The position numbers and the translations under genes were made by a program. Below the pieces are notes generated by a model. That model did not search any database and was not told where the DNA came from. It saw only the letters and a list, made by a program, of their open reading frames with translations. Below are positions 28,985-37,192 of a stretch of 64,000 nucleotides of DNA, in pieces. The DNA is from AP-15 sp963774345 (GTDB lineage Bacteria; Pseudomonadota; Alphaproteobacteria; ATCC43930; CGMCC-115725), in the NCBI GenBank assembly GCA_963774345.1, contig CAVZFB010000001.1:4679-68678 (forward strand), written 5' to 3'. Each line of letters begins with the position of its first letter. Within the stretch, counting starts at the first letter, position 1.

Positions 28985-29220
28985 AGGGAGGCAGCGGAGC
29001 CGGGCGCAGGCTGGGACCACGTCGCGCACCACACAGAAGATCATGGGAAATGACCGAGGTCCATCAGGCAAACCAACCAGATATCCGGCACGAACATGGC
29101 GCTCGATCGCGCTGCGCACATCGTCCGAAAGTGCCATTAAAGGGCCTGTGACACTGCCCGGGCCGCCGGTGAACGTAACCCAATAATCCGCGAAGGACGG
29201 ATACTCGCAATCCACGACAA
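28985..29220 (-). pseudogene. C-terminal fragment of a class I methyltransferase
   Basis: The minus strand encodes EYPSFADYWVTFTGGPGSVT, ALSDDVRSAIERHVRAGYLV and GLPDGPRSFPMIFCVVRD. This matches the C-terminal cap of methyltransferases that end DGPRSFPMIFRAVRGVVP. No SAM-binding part is present upstream. The fragment is bounded by the palindrome at 29241-29279 on one side and the IS91-type element on the other. Confidence 0.5.
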
Positions 29221-29240
29221 CGGGAACCTCCTTCGGCGGA

Positions 29241-29279
29241 CCGGCACTGCCTCAGTTTGAAATTCTGAGGCAGTGCCGG
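29241..29279. repeat. Perfect 15-bp inverted repeat with 9-base loop
   Basis: CCGGCACTGCCTCAG (29241-29255) and CTGAGGCAGTGCCGG (29265-29279) pair perfectly around TTTGAAATT. It lies between the methyltransferase fragment and the DUF5681 gene and overlaps the latter's 3' end. It may be a bidirectional terminator or a mobile repeat of REP type. Confidence 0.8.
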
Positions 29280-29575
29280 CGGACCAGGTCGGGCAAGCGG
29301 CCGGAAGCTTTAAGGTTAAGCTTGACAGCACCGGCCGGTATACATCGGCCCCGTGACGGCAAAATACGGTCGAGACACAGCCGCATCGCCGTGCTGTCGA
29401 CGGCTAGCGCCATCTCAACGACCTTTCGGGTTAGCGCCTCAGCCTCGTCGTCGAGCAGTGCTTCGGCTGCAAGCGTAGTGCGATGGCGCGCACCCCTGGG
29501 CTTGCCGCCGGGATTCCCGGAACGGCCTTTCGAAAACGGGCGCCCCCGCTGTATTCTCGCTGTATTTGCAGCCAT
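29252..29575 (-). CDS. DUF5681 domain protein, possibly with altered C-terminus
   Basis: From ATG 29573-29575 the protein reads MAANTARIQRGRPFSKGRSG, NPGGKPRGARHRTTLAAEAL and EALTRKVVEMALAVDSTAMR, then LCLDRILP. This matches DUF5681, a small basic-start domain frequent in phage- and island-associated proteins of Alphaproteobacteria. After SRGRC the expected RPV-rich ending is absent, and the frame runs through the palindrome to a stop at 29252, so the last 30 residues may be non-native. An in-frame ATG at 29632 would add 19 residues without family support. Confidence 0.6.
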   Translation of the reverse strand: MAANTARIQRGRPFSKGRSGNPGGKPRGARHRTTLAAEALLDDEAEALTRKVVEMALAVDSTAMRLCLDRILPSRGRCIPAGAVKLNLKASGRLPDLVRRHCLRISN

Positions 29576-29708
29576 CGCGCTCAGCCCCACACTTGCACGA
29601 TCCATTGGCCATATAGGTCGCCGCACCGCCAATCCGGCTATATTTGTGAACTAGAAACCTGATTACCATCCTGCGGGACCGAGCGGGTTGTGGTCGAGTA
29701 ACCCAGTC

Positions 29709-29957
29709 ATTTTTCCAGGTAGTCGCCAAGCGCTATGAGAAGGGAGCGATGATCGTGACCTCGAACCTGACGTTCGGGTCGCGGGATCAGGGCTTTCGCC
29801 GGCAACCCGATGCTGACCGCCGCCATGCTCGATCGGCTGCTGCACCACTCGACCGTGGTCGCCATTCAGGGCGAGAGCTATCGGCTAAAGGACAAGCGCC
29901 GGGCCGGCTTGCTGAAATCGCCGAGCGTCGGTCAAAGCGTGCCGGCACCAGCGTGAG
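29709..29957 (+). pseudogene. istB: IS21-family helper ATPase IstB, C-terminal fragment
   Basis: The plus strand reads FFQVVAKRYEKGAMIVTSNL TF, shifts frame near 29795, then continues NPMLTAAMLDRLLHHSTVVA and GESYRLKDKRRAGLL. These are the sensor and C-terminal motifs of IstB (TSNL.F..W...F.....LTAAMLDRLLHH..I..I.GESYRL). The Walker A half is missing, so the left part of this IS21 element is lost. The IS21 istA at 55550 belongs to another insertion. Confidence 0.75.
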
Positions 29958-30392
29958 CTGGGCTTGCCCAGGTGGGTGCACAGTGACCGCTCACGCGCCG
30001 CGCCGCCAGACTCGTGGCGGTCGCGTCGCTGGCGCGCGGGTCCCTCCTATGCACTACCTGGACAAGTCACCCCAGCTCCGGGGTCTCGGGGCAAAATCAA
30101 GTGGGACAGAATTAAATCGGCGACCCCCACCAAACTGGGTCAGATCTCATCCGGCGTTGACAGGGAAAGGGGGGCCGGGGCGAACTTGACTTTTTACGTG
30201 CGACCCAGCCCGCGCGCGGAGGATGCATCAGGAGCCGCACTCGAGCAGAGTGGCGCGGAATCTTCCGGCCCGGGTAGGTAAAGGTGGTCTAAGTCCGCGA
30301 GAGGGTGAGGCCATGCGCAGGAGCGATAGGATCCGCTCGCAATGTCCGGCGCTCGCGTCCGATCAGCGCCGGGCCGATCATAAAATTCGTCA
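29958..30392. other. Likely IS21 3' non-coding tail
   Basis: No gene is supported. The sequence after the istB fragment includes TGGGTCAGATCTCATC and similar stretches typical of the tail that follows istB in IS21 elements. The right boundary of the element is not clear. Confidence 0.35.
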
Positions 30393-31709
30393 TCAGCATG
30401 GCTTGAGTGCCAGCCCGGTATCGAGCTTCGCCTTTGTCCCGCAAGCTGTATTCAGTCGTTCCTGAGACACAATCGCGCCGCTGAGGTTGGCGCGGCTGAG
30501 GTTGGCGAGGCTGAGGTTGGCGTAGCTGAGGTCGTCGCCGTTGAGGTTGGCGCCGCTGAGGTTGGCGCCGCTGAGGTTGGCGCGGCTGAGGTTGGTGTGG
30601 CTGAGGATGGCGTCGCTGAGGTCGGTGTGGCGGAGGCCGGCGTCGCTGAGGTCGTCGCCGTAGAGATTGGCGCCGCTGAGCTTAGCGCCGCCGAGCTTAG
30701 CGCCGCTGAGGTCGGCGTCGCCGAGGTCGGCATCGCTGAGGTTCGCGCTGAGAAGATAGGCGTAGCTGAGGTTGGCGCCGCGGAGATAGGCGTTGCTGAG
30801 GTTGGCGCGGCTGAGGTTAGCGTTGCTGAGGATGGCGTCGTAGAGGTTGGTGCCGCCGAGCTTGGCTCCGCTGAGGTTGGCGTCGCTGAGGTTGGCGCGG
30901 CCGAGGTTGGCGAGGCTGAGGTCGGCGCGGCTGAGGTCGGCGCGGCTGAGGTCGGCGCCGCCGAGGTTGGCGCCGCCGAGCTTAGCGCCGCCGAGCTTAG
31001 CGCCGCCGAGATTGACGTCGCTGAGGTCGGCATCACTAAGGTTGGCGTTGCTGAGGATGGCGTCGTAGAGGTTGGTGCCGCGGAGCTTGGCTCCGCTGAG
31101 GTTGGCGCCGTTGAGGTTGGCGCCGTTGAGGTTGGCGCCCAAAAGGTTCGTGTTCGGGATGTGCGCAGCAGCCAAGTCAGGCACTCCCGCTCCAATTAAC
31201 ACACGCCTTCCGATCACCGTGAGCGCAGCTTGGATATCGGTAGCTGGCGCCTCGTCGCCCGTCACGGTTTTGGTGCGGTCACGTACGAATGCGCTAAGCG
31301 CCTCAAGAACTGGCTGATGATACTGCTCGGAGGTGTTCATTACCCCCTCTAGTGCGTAGATGCCGCCGAGCCGCACAACGACCTTGTCGCTGCCTAATTG
31401 TTCGAAACCTTTTGCGACTTGATCACGAGATGCCCGTTGCTGTGCCAAGAATTGCTGCTGAGAAGTTTGCTGCTGCTGCGAGAATTGTTGATAGGCCAAC
31501 CCTGCGCCGATCAACACCGCGGCCCCGCCGAGTATCTGGCCGATTGTCTTGCGAAGATTGTCTTCGACGTCGGCGCACGCTTTGGGATCGCGAATCGTAA
31601 GTCTCAGACGATCTACCTGTCGCTTTGGCAATCGCCACCAGAGCCACCAAGCAGCCCAAAGTGCGGCGATACCTACCGCTGCGATGACGCTGACGATTGA
31701 CCAGTGCAT
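30393..31709 (-). CDS. Membrane-anchored pentapeptide-repeat protein
   Basis: The protein has an N-terminal membrane helix (HWSIVSVIAAVGIAALWAAW), then DPKACADVEDNLRKTIGQIL with a second hydrophobic segment and a Gln-rich coil (YQQFSQQQQTSQQQFLAQQ). A conserved module with RLGGIYALEGVMNTSEQYHQ and VLEALSAFVRDRTK comes next. About 220 residues of A(N/D)LSGA-type pentapeptide repeats then form a right-handed quadrilateral beta-helix, capped by a short tail. The RLGGIYALE module also occurs in other membrane-anchored pentapeptide proteins. I prefer ATG 31709 because the first helix begins there; an in-frame start at 31775 adds 22 residues. Role unknown. Confidence 0.8.
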   Translation of the reverse strand: MHWSIVSVIAAVGIAALWAAWWLWWRLPKRQVDRLRLTIRDPKACADVEDNLRKTIGQILGGAAVLIGAGLAYQQFSQQQQTSQQQFLAQQRASRDQVAKGFEQLGSDKVVVRLGGIYALEGVMNTSEQYHQPVLEALSAFVRDRTKTVTGDEAPATDIQAALTVIGRRVLIGAGVPDLAAAHIPNTNLLGANLNGANLNGANLSGAKLRGTNLYDAILSNANLSDADLSDVNLGGAKLGGAKLGGANLGGADLSRADLSRADLSLANLGRANLSDANLSGAKLGGTNLYDAILSNANLSRANLSNAYLRGANLSYAYLLSANLSDADLGDADLSGAKLGGAKLSGANLYGDDLSDAGLRHTDLSDAILSHTNLSRANLSGANLSGANLNGDDLSYANLSLANLSRANLSGAIVSQERLNTACGTKAKLDTGLALKPC

Positions 31710-31790
31710 GTACGGTCTCCGGCTCCCCGAAGCATATGCATAGCCCGATAAAGACGATGACGGCGCTGGCTCCAACGATTCCGACCCCTA

Positions 31791-32078
31791 TCCTGGCCGG
31801 CTGCCCATCAGCCAGACGTCGCCGGCGCGCGGGCGATCACGCAATTCCGACAGCACACACAGCTCATAGTAGCGCCGATCAATACTCCCGTCGCGGAGCA
31901 CGTGGCGCGCCCAGCGCTCCCGAACAAAGCCGATCGGCGCGGATTTCGGCAGGCTGGGCACGGCCTTCCGGTTGATCTCGCGCAGCATGTCGATAGCGCG
32001 CATCAGCGCCGCCGCGGCCAGCAGATCCTGGAAAACGAATGCTTCAACGAAGGCCGGAGCCCCAAATTCTTCCGCTAT
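31791..32078 (-). pseudogene. Tn3-family transposase fragment
   Basis: The minus strand reads EAFVFQDLLAAAALMRAIDM, LREINRKAVPSLPKSAPIGF and VRERWARHVLRDGSIDRRYY, then ELCVLSELRDRPRAGDVWLM GSR. This matches the middle of Tn3 transposases (LP..AP..F....W...V...G...R..YELC.L..LR..LR.GD.WV.GSR). The catalytic DDE part is absent. No terminal repeats or resolvase are visible. Confidence 0.75.
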
Positions 32079-32269
32079 ATTAAACTACGCTTACGATGAG
32101 CTGTGCCGAGTGCTCCGTCATTTCCCCTCCGGTGATGTAACAGAAGACCGAACCTACGCGAGCGGTGCCAGGTGCTTGCTCGCCCTGTGCAACATCAAAT
32201 TGGGCGCGACGCTCCACCGGACGTAACAACTTGTGGGTAATCGAAAAATTCACCGAGCGGTTACGCTGA

Positions 32270-34756
32270 TTATCGCCGGCCGGCGGAGCTTGTTGGCGAT
32301 GCCTCTGGCCGCTTTGCTGTTTCCTCGGCCCGGGCAAGCAATGCCACCCCGGCGACGGCGAGGACCAAGTAGGCGACTGCGCCAAGGCGCACTGTTACGT
32401 CAATCGATGTCGAGATGCTGCACCCGACTGCAATCCCCGAGGCAAGTACACCGGCTGCACCATTGACACCCCAGAACCACGGCGTCGGCCGCGAATCGAT
32501 GAGATTTACAAGGCGCATGCCAGTGGGAAAGCCGAAACCCATCAAAATGCCCGCCGGCAGGATCGCAACTACACATACCAAGGCACGCGCGGCGATCTCA
32601 GCGGATTCAAAACGAGCAGTGAGGATCGAGAACCACGAGGGCAACAGGGCAATATAACCAGCGAGAATGACCGCCCACAGGATAAGCCGTGGTGTTGTAT
32701 CGAGAGCAATCCGCTCTGATGCGAAACTGCCTAGCCCCGTCGCGAGGATGATGCTGAACAGGCCAATGCTCAGGGCATAAACCGGGTGCCCAAGGAACAC
32801 GGAAATGCGCTGAATGAGACCAATTTCGACGAACATGAAGCCGGCCCCAATCAGCAGAAAATAAGCCGTTCCCCAGATCGCCAGCCGCCGCTCGACAATC
32901 CGAACCGAGCGCCGAAGCGGCAAAACGATCGTTGCCGTCACTAGCACAGCCGAGAGAACGATGATTAGAACCAGGGCGCCGGTAGCCTGCAAGTTTCCAC
33001 TCACGACTCCTACGTTGGAGTGTAGCGCGAACGCCAATGCTTTCGCGATCCGAAACGGATCGAGCCGCAGCGTGTTGAAGAAAAATGGCCGCGCATCGGT
33101 CGCAGGCGAGACGTCCAGTAAATAGATGGAAGCTCTCGAATTGAGTTCTTCGATTGAACGCGATTCCCAGAGGCCACGAAGGATCTCGCTCGCCGGAGGT
33201 TGATCGGGACTAAGGAGAATTTTGTGCCGGTACCGCTCGGCTGTAGTTCGGAGCGTGGCGATTTCCGCGGGTGTAAGCGGCGCCGCGGATACGACCAATG
33301 TCCCTATTTGGCCTTGCCCGGCGAGAAAGATGTGTGCGCGCGCATCGGTGACACCAAATTTGGTCTGCAGCGTGGCGATGGCAAGACTGAGGAGGCGCCC
33401 AAGTTCGTACTCGTAGCCGGGAGCATACCAGCGCGACACCGTGAAGATGCCGTGAGGGGTTAGGGCGTGCAGAAAATGCTCCCAACCCTCGACTGTATAC
33501 AGTCCGTTTTCTGATAAGGTGAAACCACCGGCGCCGGTCGAGGCCCAGGTGTCGACAAGGCTCATCTGAAGCAGGTCGAACCGCTGGGTCGTCCGCGCAA
33601 ACCAGCTCCGTGCATCATCTACGAAAAAGCGGACATTTGGCAGATCTGCAAGTCCTGAAAATGAGCGGAAGCGTTTTGGATTGGTCAACAAATCGACGAA
33701 AATTGGATTGAGTTCTACCCCTGTGATATCGCGAAATCCGAAATAGTACGCCGACAACATATCACGCCCGCCGCCGACGCCGATAATCGCAGCTCGCCCG
33801 CGATTGCGTAGTGAATAGGCGAGTGTGGTAATGTCATAGTTAAGAAACTGCAACGGATCGAGGTCGCCCGAGAACCGCGGCATCGACGTCGCCGCGTCCC
33901 CATCGATGTTGATATAGCGTTGCGCGATACGCAGATCTTTGGGTGCAAGCGGCGAAGGGCCCCACATGTAAGGGTACCCTACCCGGGGGAAAAAGGCGGC
34001 GATGCGGGAATATGTATTCCACTTTACAAACTCGTATTGGGTAACTTCTTCGACAGCACCCTTGACGAAAAGAGGTTGAAGGCCCCGCAATGTTGATGAG
34101 TTGGCGATGCACAAGAGCGTGAGCACGGCGGTCACCGATGCCGCCTGGCCGATGGTAGCGCGCGACCACCACGCTCCTGATCGTGCTTGCCCGCCCCGCT
34201 GCGCTGCGGCAAAAAAAACCGCCGCCAATGCCGCGATCGCTGCAATCCCGATCAGGGCAGATGGTGTATCGACGAGGTCCAAAAGCACCAACGCGATAAG
34301 GCATCCGCTCGCCGCCCCTGCCAAATCGACACCATACACCAACCCGATCGGAAACGGGCTTCGCGTGAGCGCTAGAGAGACTGCCATGCCAGCAAAGAAA
34401 AACGGCGGTGCCAGCAACAGTATTATTTTTAGCCAAACAAATATGCTCGTTGCCGTACCGTGGAGTGACACGACCGAAGCAAGTTCGAACCCGGCGCAGG
34501 CAAAAATCGCAATCGCATAACCAAGCGCCATCCTTGCGAGGTCCGTAGAAAAAGTGCTCAGCGAATATCGATCTCGCCACCAGTAGATCCACAACGCGCC
34601 GGCGGTCATGCCAAACATCGCCATGCTGATCGAAAAAAACGCGAGATAATATTGCCCCATCAATGAAAGTAATCGTGTTTGAGCAATCTGAAGCAGTAGC
34701 GTTGACGCGCAAATGAGAAACAAGCCTGCATAAAAATACCATCGACGCATACTCAT
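32270..34756 (-). CDS. Polytopic membrane protein with spermidine-synthase-like domain
   Basis: The 828-residue protein is intact. An N-terminal bundle of membrane helices (YFYAGLFLICASTLLLQIAQ, RLLSLMGQYYLAFFSISMAM) is followed by a soluble Rossmann domain at about 255-540 with AAIIGVGGGRDMLSAYYFG, ITGVELNPIF, VDDARSWFARTTQRFDLLQM and YTVEGWEHFLHALTPHGIF. A second helix bundle ends in FPTGMRLVNLIDSR and GVNGAAGVLASGIAVG. This architecture is found in the membrane spermidine-synthase-like family of bacteria, whose substrates are unproven. The SAM-type loop GVGGGRD is preserved. It is flanked by mobile-element fragments on both sides. Confidence 0.85.
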   Translation of the reverse strand: MSMRRWYFYAGLFLICASTLLLQIAQTRLLSLMGQYYLAFFSISMAMFGMTAGALWIYWWRDRYSLSTFSTDLARMALGYAIAIFACAGFELASVVSLHGTATSIFVWLKIILLLAPPFFFAGMAVSLALTRSPFPIGLVYGVDLAGAASGCLIALVLLDLVDTPSALIGIAAIAALAAVFFAAAQRGGQARSGAWWSRATIGQAASVTAVLTLLCIANSSTLRGLQPLFVKGAVEEVTQYEFVKWNTYSRIAAFFPRVGYPYMWGPSPLAPKDLRIAQRYINIDGDAATSMPRFSGDLDPLQFLNYDITTLAYSLRNRGRAAIIGVGGGRDMLSAYYFGFRDITGVELNPIFVDLLTNPKRFRSFSGLADLPNVRFFVDDARSWFARTTQRFDLLQMSLVDTWASTGAGGFTLSENGLYTVEGWEHFLHALTPHGIFTVSRWYAPGYEYELGRLLSLAIATLQTKFGVTDARAHIFLAGQGQIGTLVVSAAPLTPAEIATLRTTAERYRHKILLSPDQPPASEILRGLWESRSIEELNSRASIYLLDVSPATDARPFFFNTLRLDPFRIAKALAFALHSNVGVVSGNLQATGALVLIIVLSAVLVTATIVLPLRRSVRIVERRLAIWGTAYFLLIGAGFMFVEIGLIQRISVFLGHPVYALSIGLFSIILATGLGSFASERIALDTTPRLILWAVILAGYIALLPSWFSILTARFESAEIAARALVCVVAILPAGILMGFGFPTGMRLVNLIDSRPTPWFWGVNGAAGVLASGIAVGCSISTSIDVTVRLGAVAYLVLAVAGVALLARAEETAKRPEASPTSSAGRR

Positions 34757-35286
34757 ATCATCCCTATAGCCTGAGATCTAGGTACTGGGCCAGAAAGACA
34801 CTGTTGACCGGACATTCTCCGGATTCCGGATGGTTGTGGACATAGGATCGCCGCTTCTGGACAGCTTGGGCACGGTAGATCCTGCCCGTGTGCGTAGCGA
34901 TGCGGTCGACCAGCGAGTTGACTGCGCCGAGGCCCTGAAACGTCCCGATTTGGCCGCATGTTGAGGCACACCTCTGCCTCGTCTTGGAGATCATCGCGGC
35001 GGTCCGCGAACTGCGCGACGCACCGACGACGACTGCCGGCATCGTGCGGCCGGCGCTGGTGATACTGCTCTATCTCCTGCTGCTCGTTCATCAAATCGGC
35101 GAATTGTTGGACCACGCCGAGCGGCGACGCCGCACGCCGGGCGACTGCTGACCCCATGGCCGATGGGCGTTGGCGCCGGCACGGTACCGTCGGTCCCGCA
35201 CCGCATCGCTTCTGACCTCCCTTCCTTCCCTTCAAATTCCCCTCTATCCCTCAGGTGATAAACCCGATCCCGCTTACCATCGAGCC
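34757..35286. other. Unassigned stretch, possible gene relic
   Basis: Several short minus-strand readings overlap here, one with RIYRAQAVQKRRSYVHNHPE followed by SGECPVNSVFLAQYLDLRL ending at 34764. It looks more protein-like than random, but I cannot match it to a family. It may be the 3' relic of a gene cut by the IS1595 fragment. Confidence 0.3.
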
Positions 35287-35802
35287 TCAGCCAATTTGAC
35301 GAGGCGATTGGGCAACGGCGGCGTTGTCGTCGCCGCGATGGCGAGGCGCTCGTGGATTGATTTCAGGACGAAGCGTCGGTTGGAGCGTCAGGCGAAGGCG
35401 GCCAGTGTAGCGCGGCAGATGCTTGGCGCCGACCACCCGGTGGGTGACGAGTAGGCTGTTGTTGATATTGGCGAGCATGGTGCTGGCCCAGTGGAAAGCG
35501 GGATGGCGCGCGGCGGCGTGATCGGAGCCGGTGACGTGGCGCTCATGGACGATGCCCGGTTGCTCGGCAATGCAGCGAAACCATTGGCCGCCGTCGCTGA
35601 CGACCGTCGTTCCGGCCGCGACACGGGCGCAGAGACGTTTGGTTTCACCTGCCTGGAAACCGCGCACGACCTGGAGGCGGGTTTGCAGCGGGCGGCCATC
35701 CGCGGAGGTCTCCACGGCAATGATAAAGGGCGTATGGCCGCGCCGGCCGCGTCCGGCGCCTTCGCCGGTGCGTTCGCCGCCGATATAGGCGTCGTCGAGG
35801 CA
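35287..35802 (-). pseudogene. IS1595-family transposase, C-terminal fragment
   Basis: The minus strand reads DDAYIGGERTGEGAGRGRRG, HTPFIIAVETSADGRPLQTR and VVSDGGQWFRCIAEQPGIVH. It then gives FHWASTMLANINNSLLVTHR and KHLPRYTGRLRLTLQPTLRP, ending in LPRQIG-like sequence at 35287. This is the DDE_Tnp_IS1595 domain (DD.Y.GG...G..GRG...K..F..AV, and a later W..TML.N). The N-terminal zinc-binding half is missing. Confidence 0.75.
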
Positions 35803-36139
35803 TCGATCTCGTCCTGAAAATCTGCGTGTTTTCAGGATCATAATACTTTCAATCCTCGGCTGAGTGTCGATGGAAAGCAGGAACGCGATTATCACGTAGA
35901 GAAGGTTGTGATCCGACCTTAGCCTCGGGTCGTTTGGCGGAGAAAGTCGAACGTCGCAAGCTGACGCTCTTTTAGACGGGGAGTCGCCGCTAATGCAAGA
36001 TCCGTGGATTGAAAAGTCTGCTAATCAGGAGTTGTGCTCCCGGTGTTGCCACACGATCGATGCCCAGGATTCAGACAGCTGCGCCCGGTGCTTCGTGCCC
36101 GACGGCGCCCTTGAATTCGACGGTCATGTTGTGCGCGGC
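35803..36139. other. Non-coding junction between IS1595 and IS3 remnants
   Basis: No gene is supported. CCTGAAAA (35813-35820) and TTTTCAGG (35829-35836) form an 8-bp inverted repeat that could be a transposon edge or weak terminator. Confidence 0.35.
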
Positions 36140-36391
36140 CATCCGGTGTTGCGCGAATATGCCGATACAAAAGATCGACCTGCGCCGCGCTGGCCGCGTG
36201 CTCCGATCCTGCGCCACCGCCTTCAAAAACGCTCGCCGCTTCGTCCAGCAGCTGCTTCTTTCAGCGTAGATCTGGTTCGGGTGAACCCCATACGCGCTCG
36301 CCAGCTCGGCCACCGTCCGGTCACCTTTGATCGCCGCCAGCGCCACCTTCGCTTTGAACGCCGCCCCGTGTTTCTTGCGTGTCTGCTTCAT
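36140..36391 (-). pseudogene. IS3-family transposase OrfA fragment
   Basis: From ATG 36389-36391 the frame reads MKQTRKKHGAAFKAKVALAA, then IKGDRTVAELASAYGVHPNQ IYA. This is the helix-turn-helix OrfA of IS3 elements. It shifts at IYA and continues in the next frame as KKQLLDEAASVFEGG. OrfB is absent. The inverted-end sequence (TGAGGTGGACCCC read on the minus strand) finishes at 36471, exactly where the SRAP gene is cut. Confidence 0.75.
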
Positions 36392-36471
36392 GTCCTGCTC
36401 CCGCGCCATCGGCGCTGTTTAGGGACAGGGCTCCACCTTAACCTACTGTCTCGTTTTCGGGGTCCACCTCA

Positions 36472-36591
36472 GATGTCCTCGCGCGGCTCCAGATTGGGAG
36501 CCGCCTTTGGGAATACCACCGGAACGCGGATCTGGCTGAAGGCCCACAAATAGGCGTCATAGGGCACGTTGTTGCCGAAATCGTTGCACAT
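36472..36591 (-). pseudogene. SRAP/YedK (HMCES-type) N-terminal fragment
   Basis: The reading MCNDFGNNVPYDAYLWAFSQ, then IRVPVVFPKAAPNLEPREDI, is the start of an SOS-response-associated peptidase. These proteins cross-link abasic sites in single-stranded DNA through Cys2, which is present. Only 40 codons remain. The IS3 remnant begins immediately downstream, so this is an insertion-truncated gene. Confidence 0.6.
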
Positions 36592-36792
36592 GGTCAGATC
36601 CGCAGCAGCTCCCCGGCCGGACAACAATTGATGCCTGCCCCCGGATGCCGCAACGCCGGCAGCGCAGAGCTCGCTCAAGATCGAACAACCGCGTGTAGCG
36701 ACCAGCCCCGCGTCATCCATGGCACCGCCGCCGTAAAACAGCGGCAGCTTCTCAATCAGCAAGCCCAGCGCAAGACGGCCCTCGGCAGACGC

Positions 36793-37030
36793 TTACGTAG
36801 ATGTTGTCCACGGCGTATGCGAGATGTCCGAAATTACGGCCGCCGGTGTAGGGCTCGGGATCCCTATTGTAGGTGAGTTCTAAGGCAGCCGCCTCGTCGC
36901 CGGGGGCGGCGAGGAACACGTTGGTGTAGCGGCCTTTTTCGTCCGGACGGCGGCGGATCTCGCGCAGGCCGAGCACCTCGAAGAAAGCGATGCTGTCCTC
37001 CAGCGAACTAACGCGGATCATAGTGTGCAA
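36793..37030 (-). pseudogene. gloA: Glyoxalase I (lactoylglutathione lyase), 3' part lost
   Basis: The minus strand reads MHTMIRVSSLEDSIAFFEVL, GLREIRRRPDEKGRYTNVFL and PGDEAAALELTYNRDPEPYT, then GGRNFGHLAYAVDNIYV. The metal ligands His (LHTMIR) and Glu (LELTYN) are present, and homology ends at DNIYV, before the second metal-binding half. Family members normally start a few residues earlier (FRYLHTMIR). Here FKYLHTMIR is readable from about 37047, but no start codon is evident. The frame then runs into unrelated sequence. Confidence 0.75.
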
Positions 37031-37192
37031 ATATTTAAACCGGATGAGCCTGTTGGCTTCCGATCACCTTAAAGCCGATGCCCTCTCAGCCGCAGTTCCT
37101 CGATGGTTTTGGTCAACTGCTTCACACCGAACGCGCCAAACCGATGCCGGACATTTATATTAGCTAATGTCTATCTAAAGAGCAGACTGCCT

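Noticed and set aside
30597..31199. A 200-codon plus-strand reading opposite the pentapeptide-repeat gene
   Set aside because: The repeated 15-base unit keeps the antisense frame open. The peptide is a monotonous Ala/Val/Glu repeat without start signals, while the minus strand gives a proper beta-helix protein.
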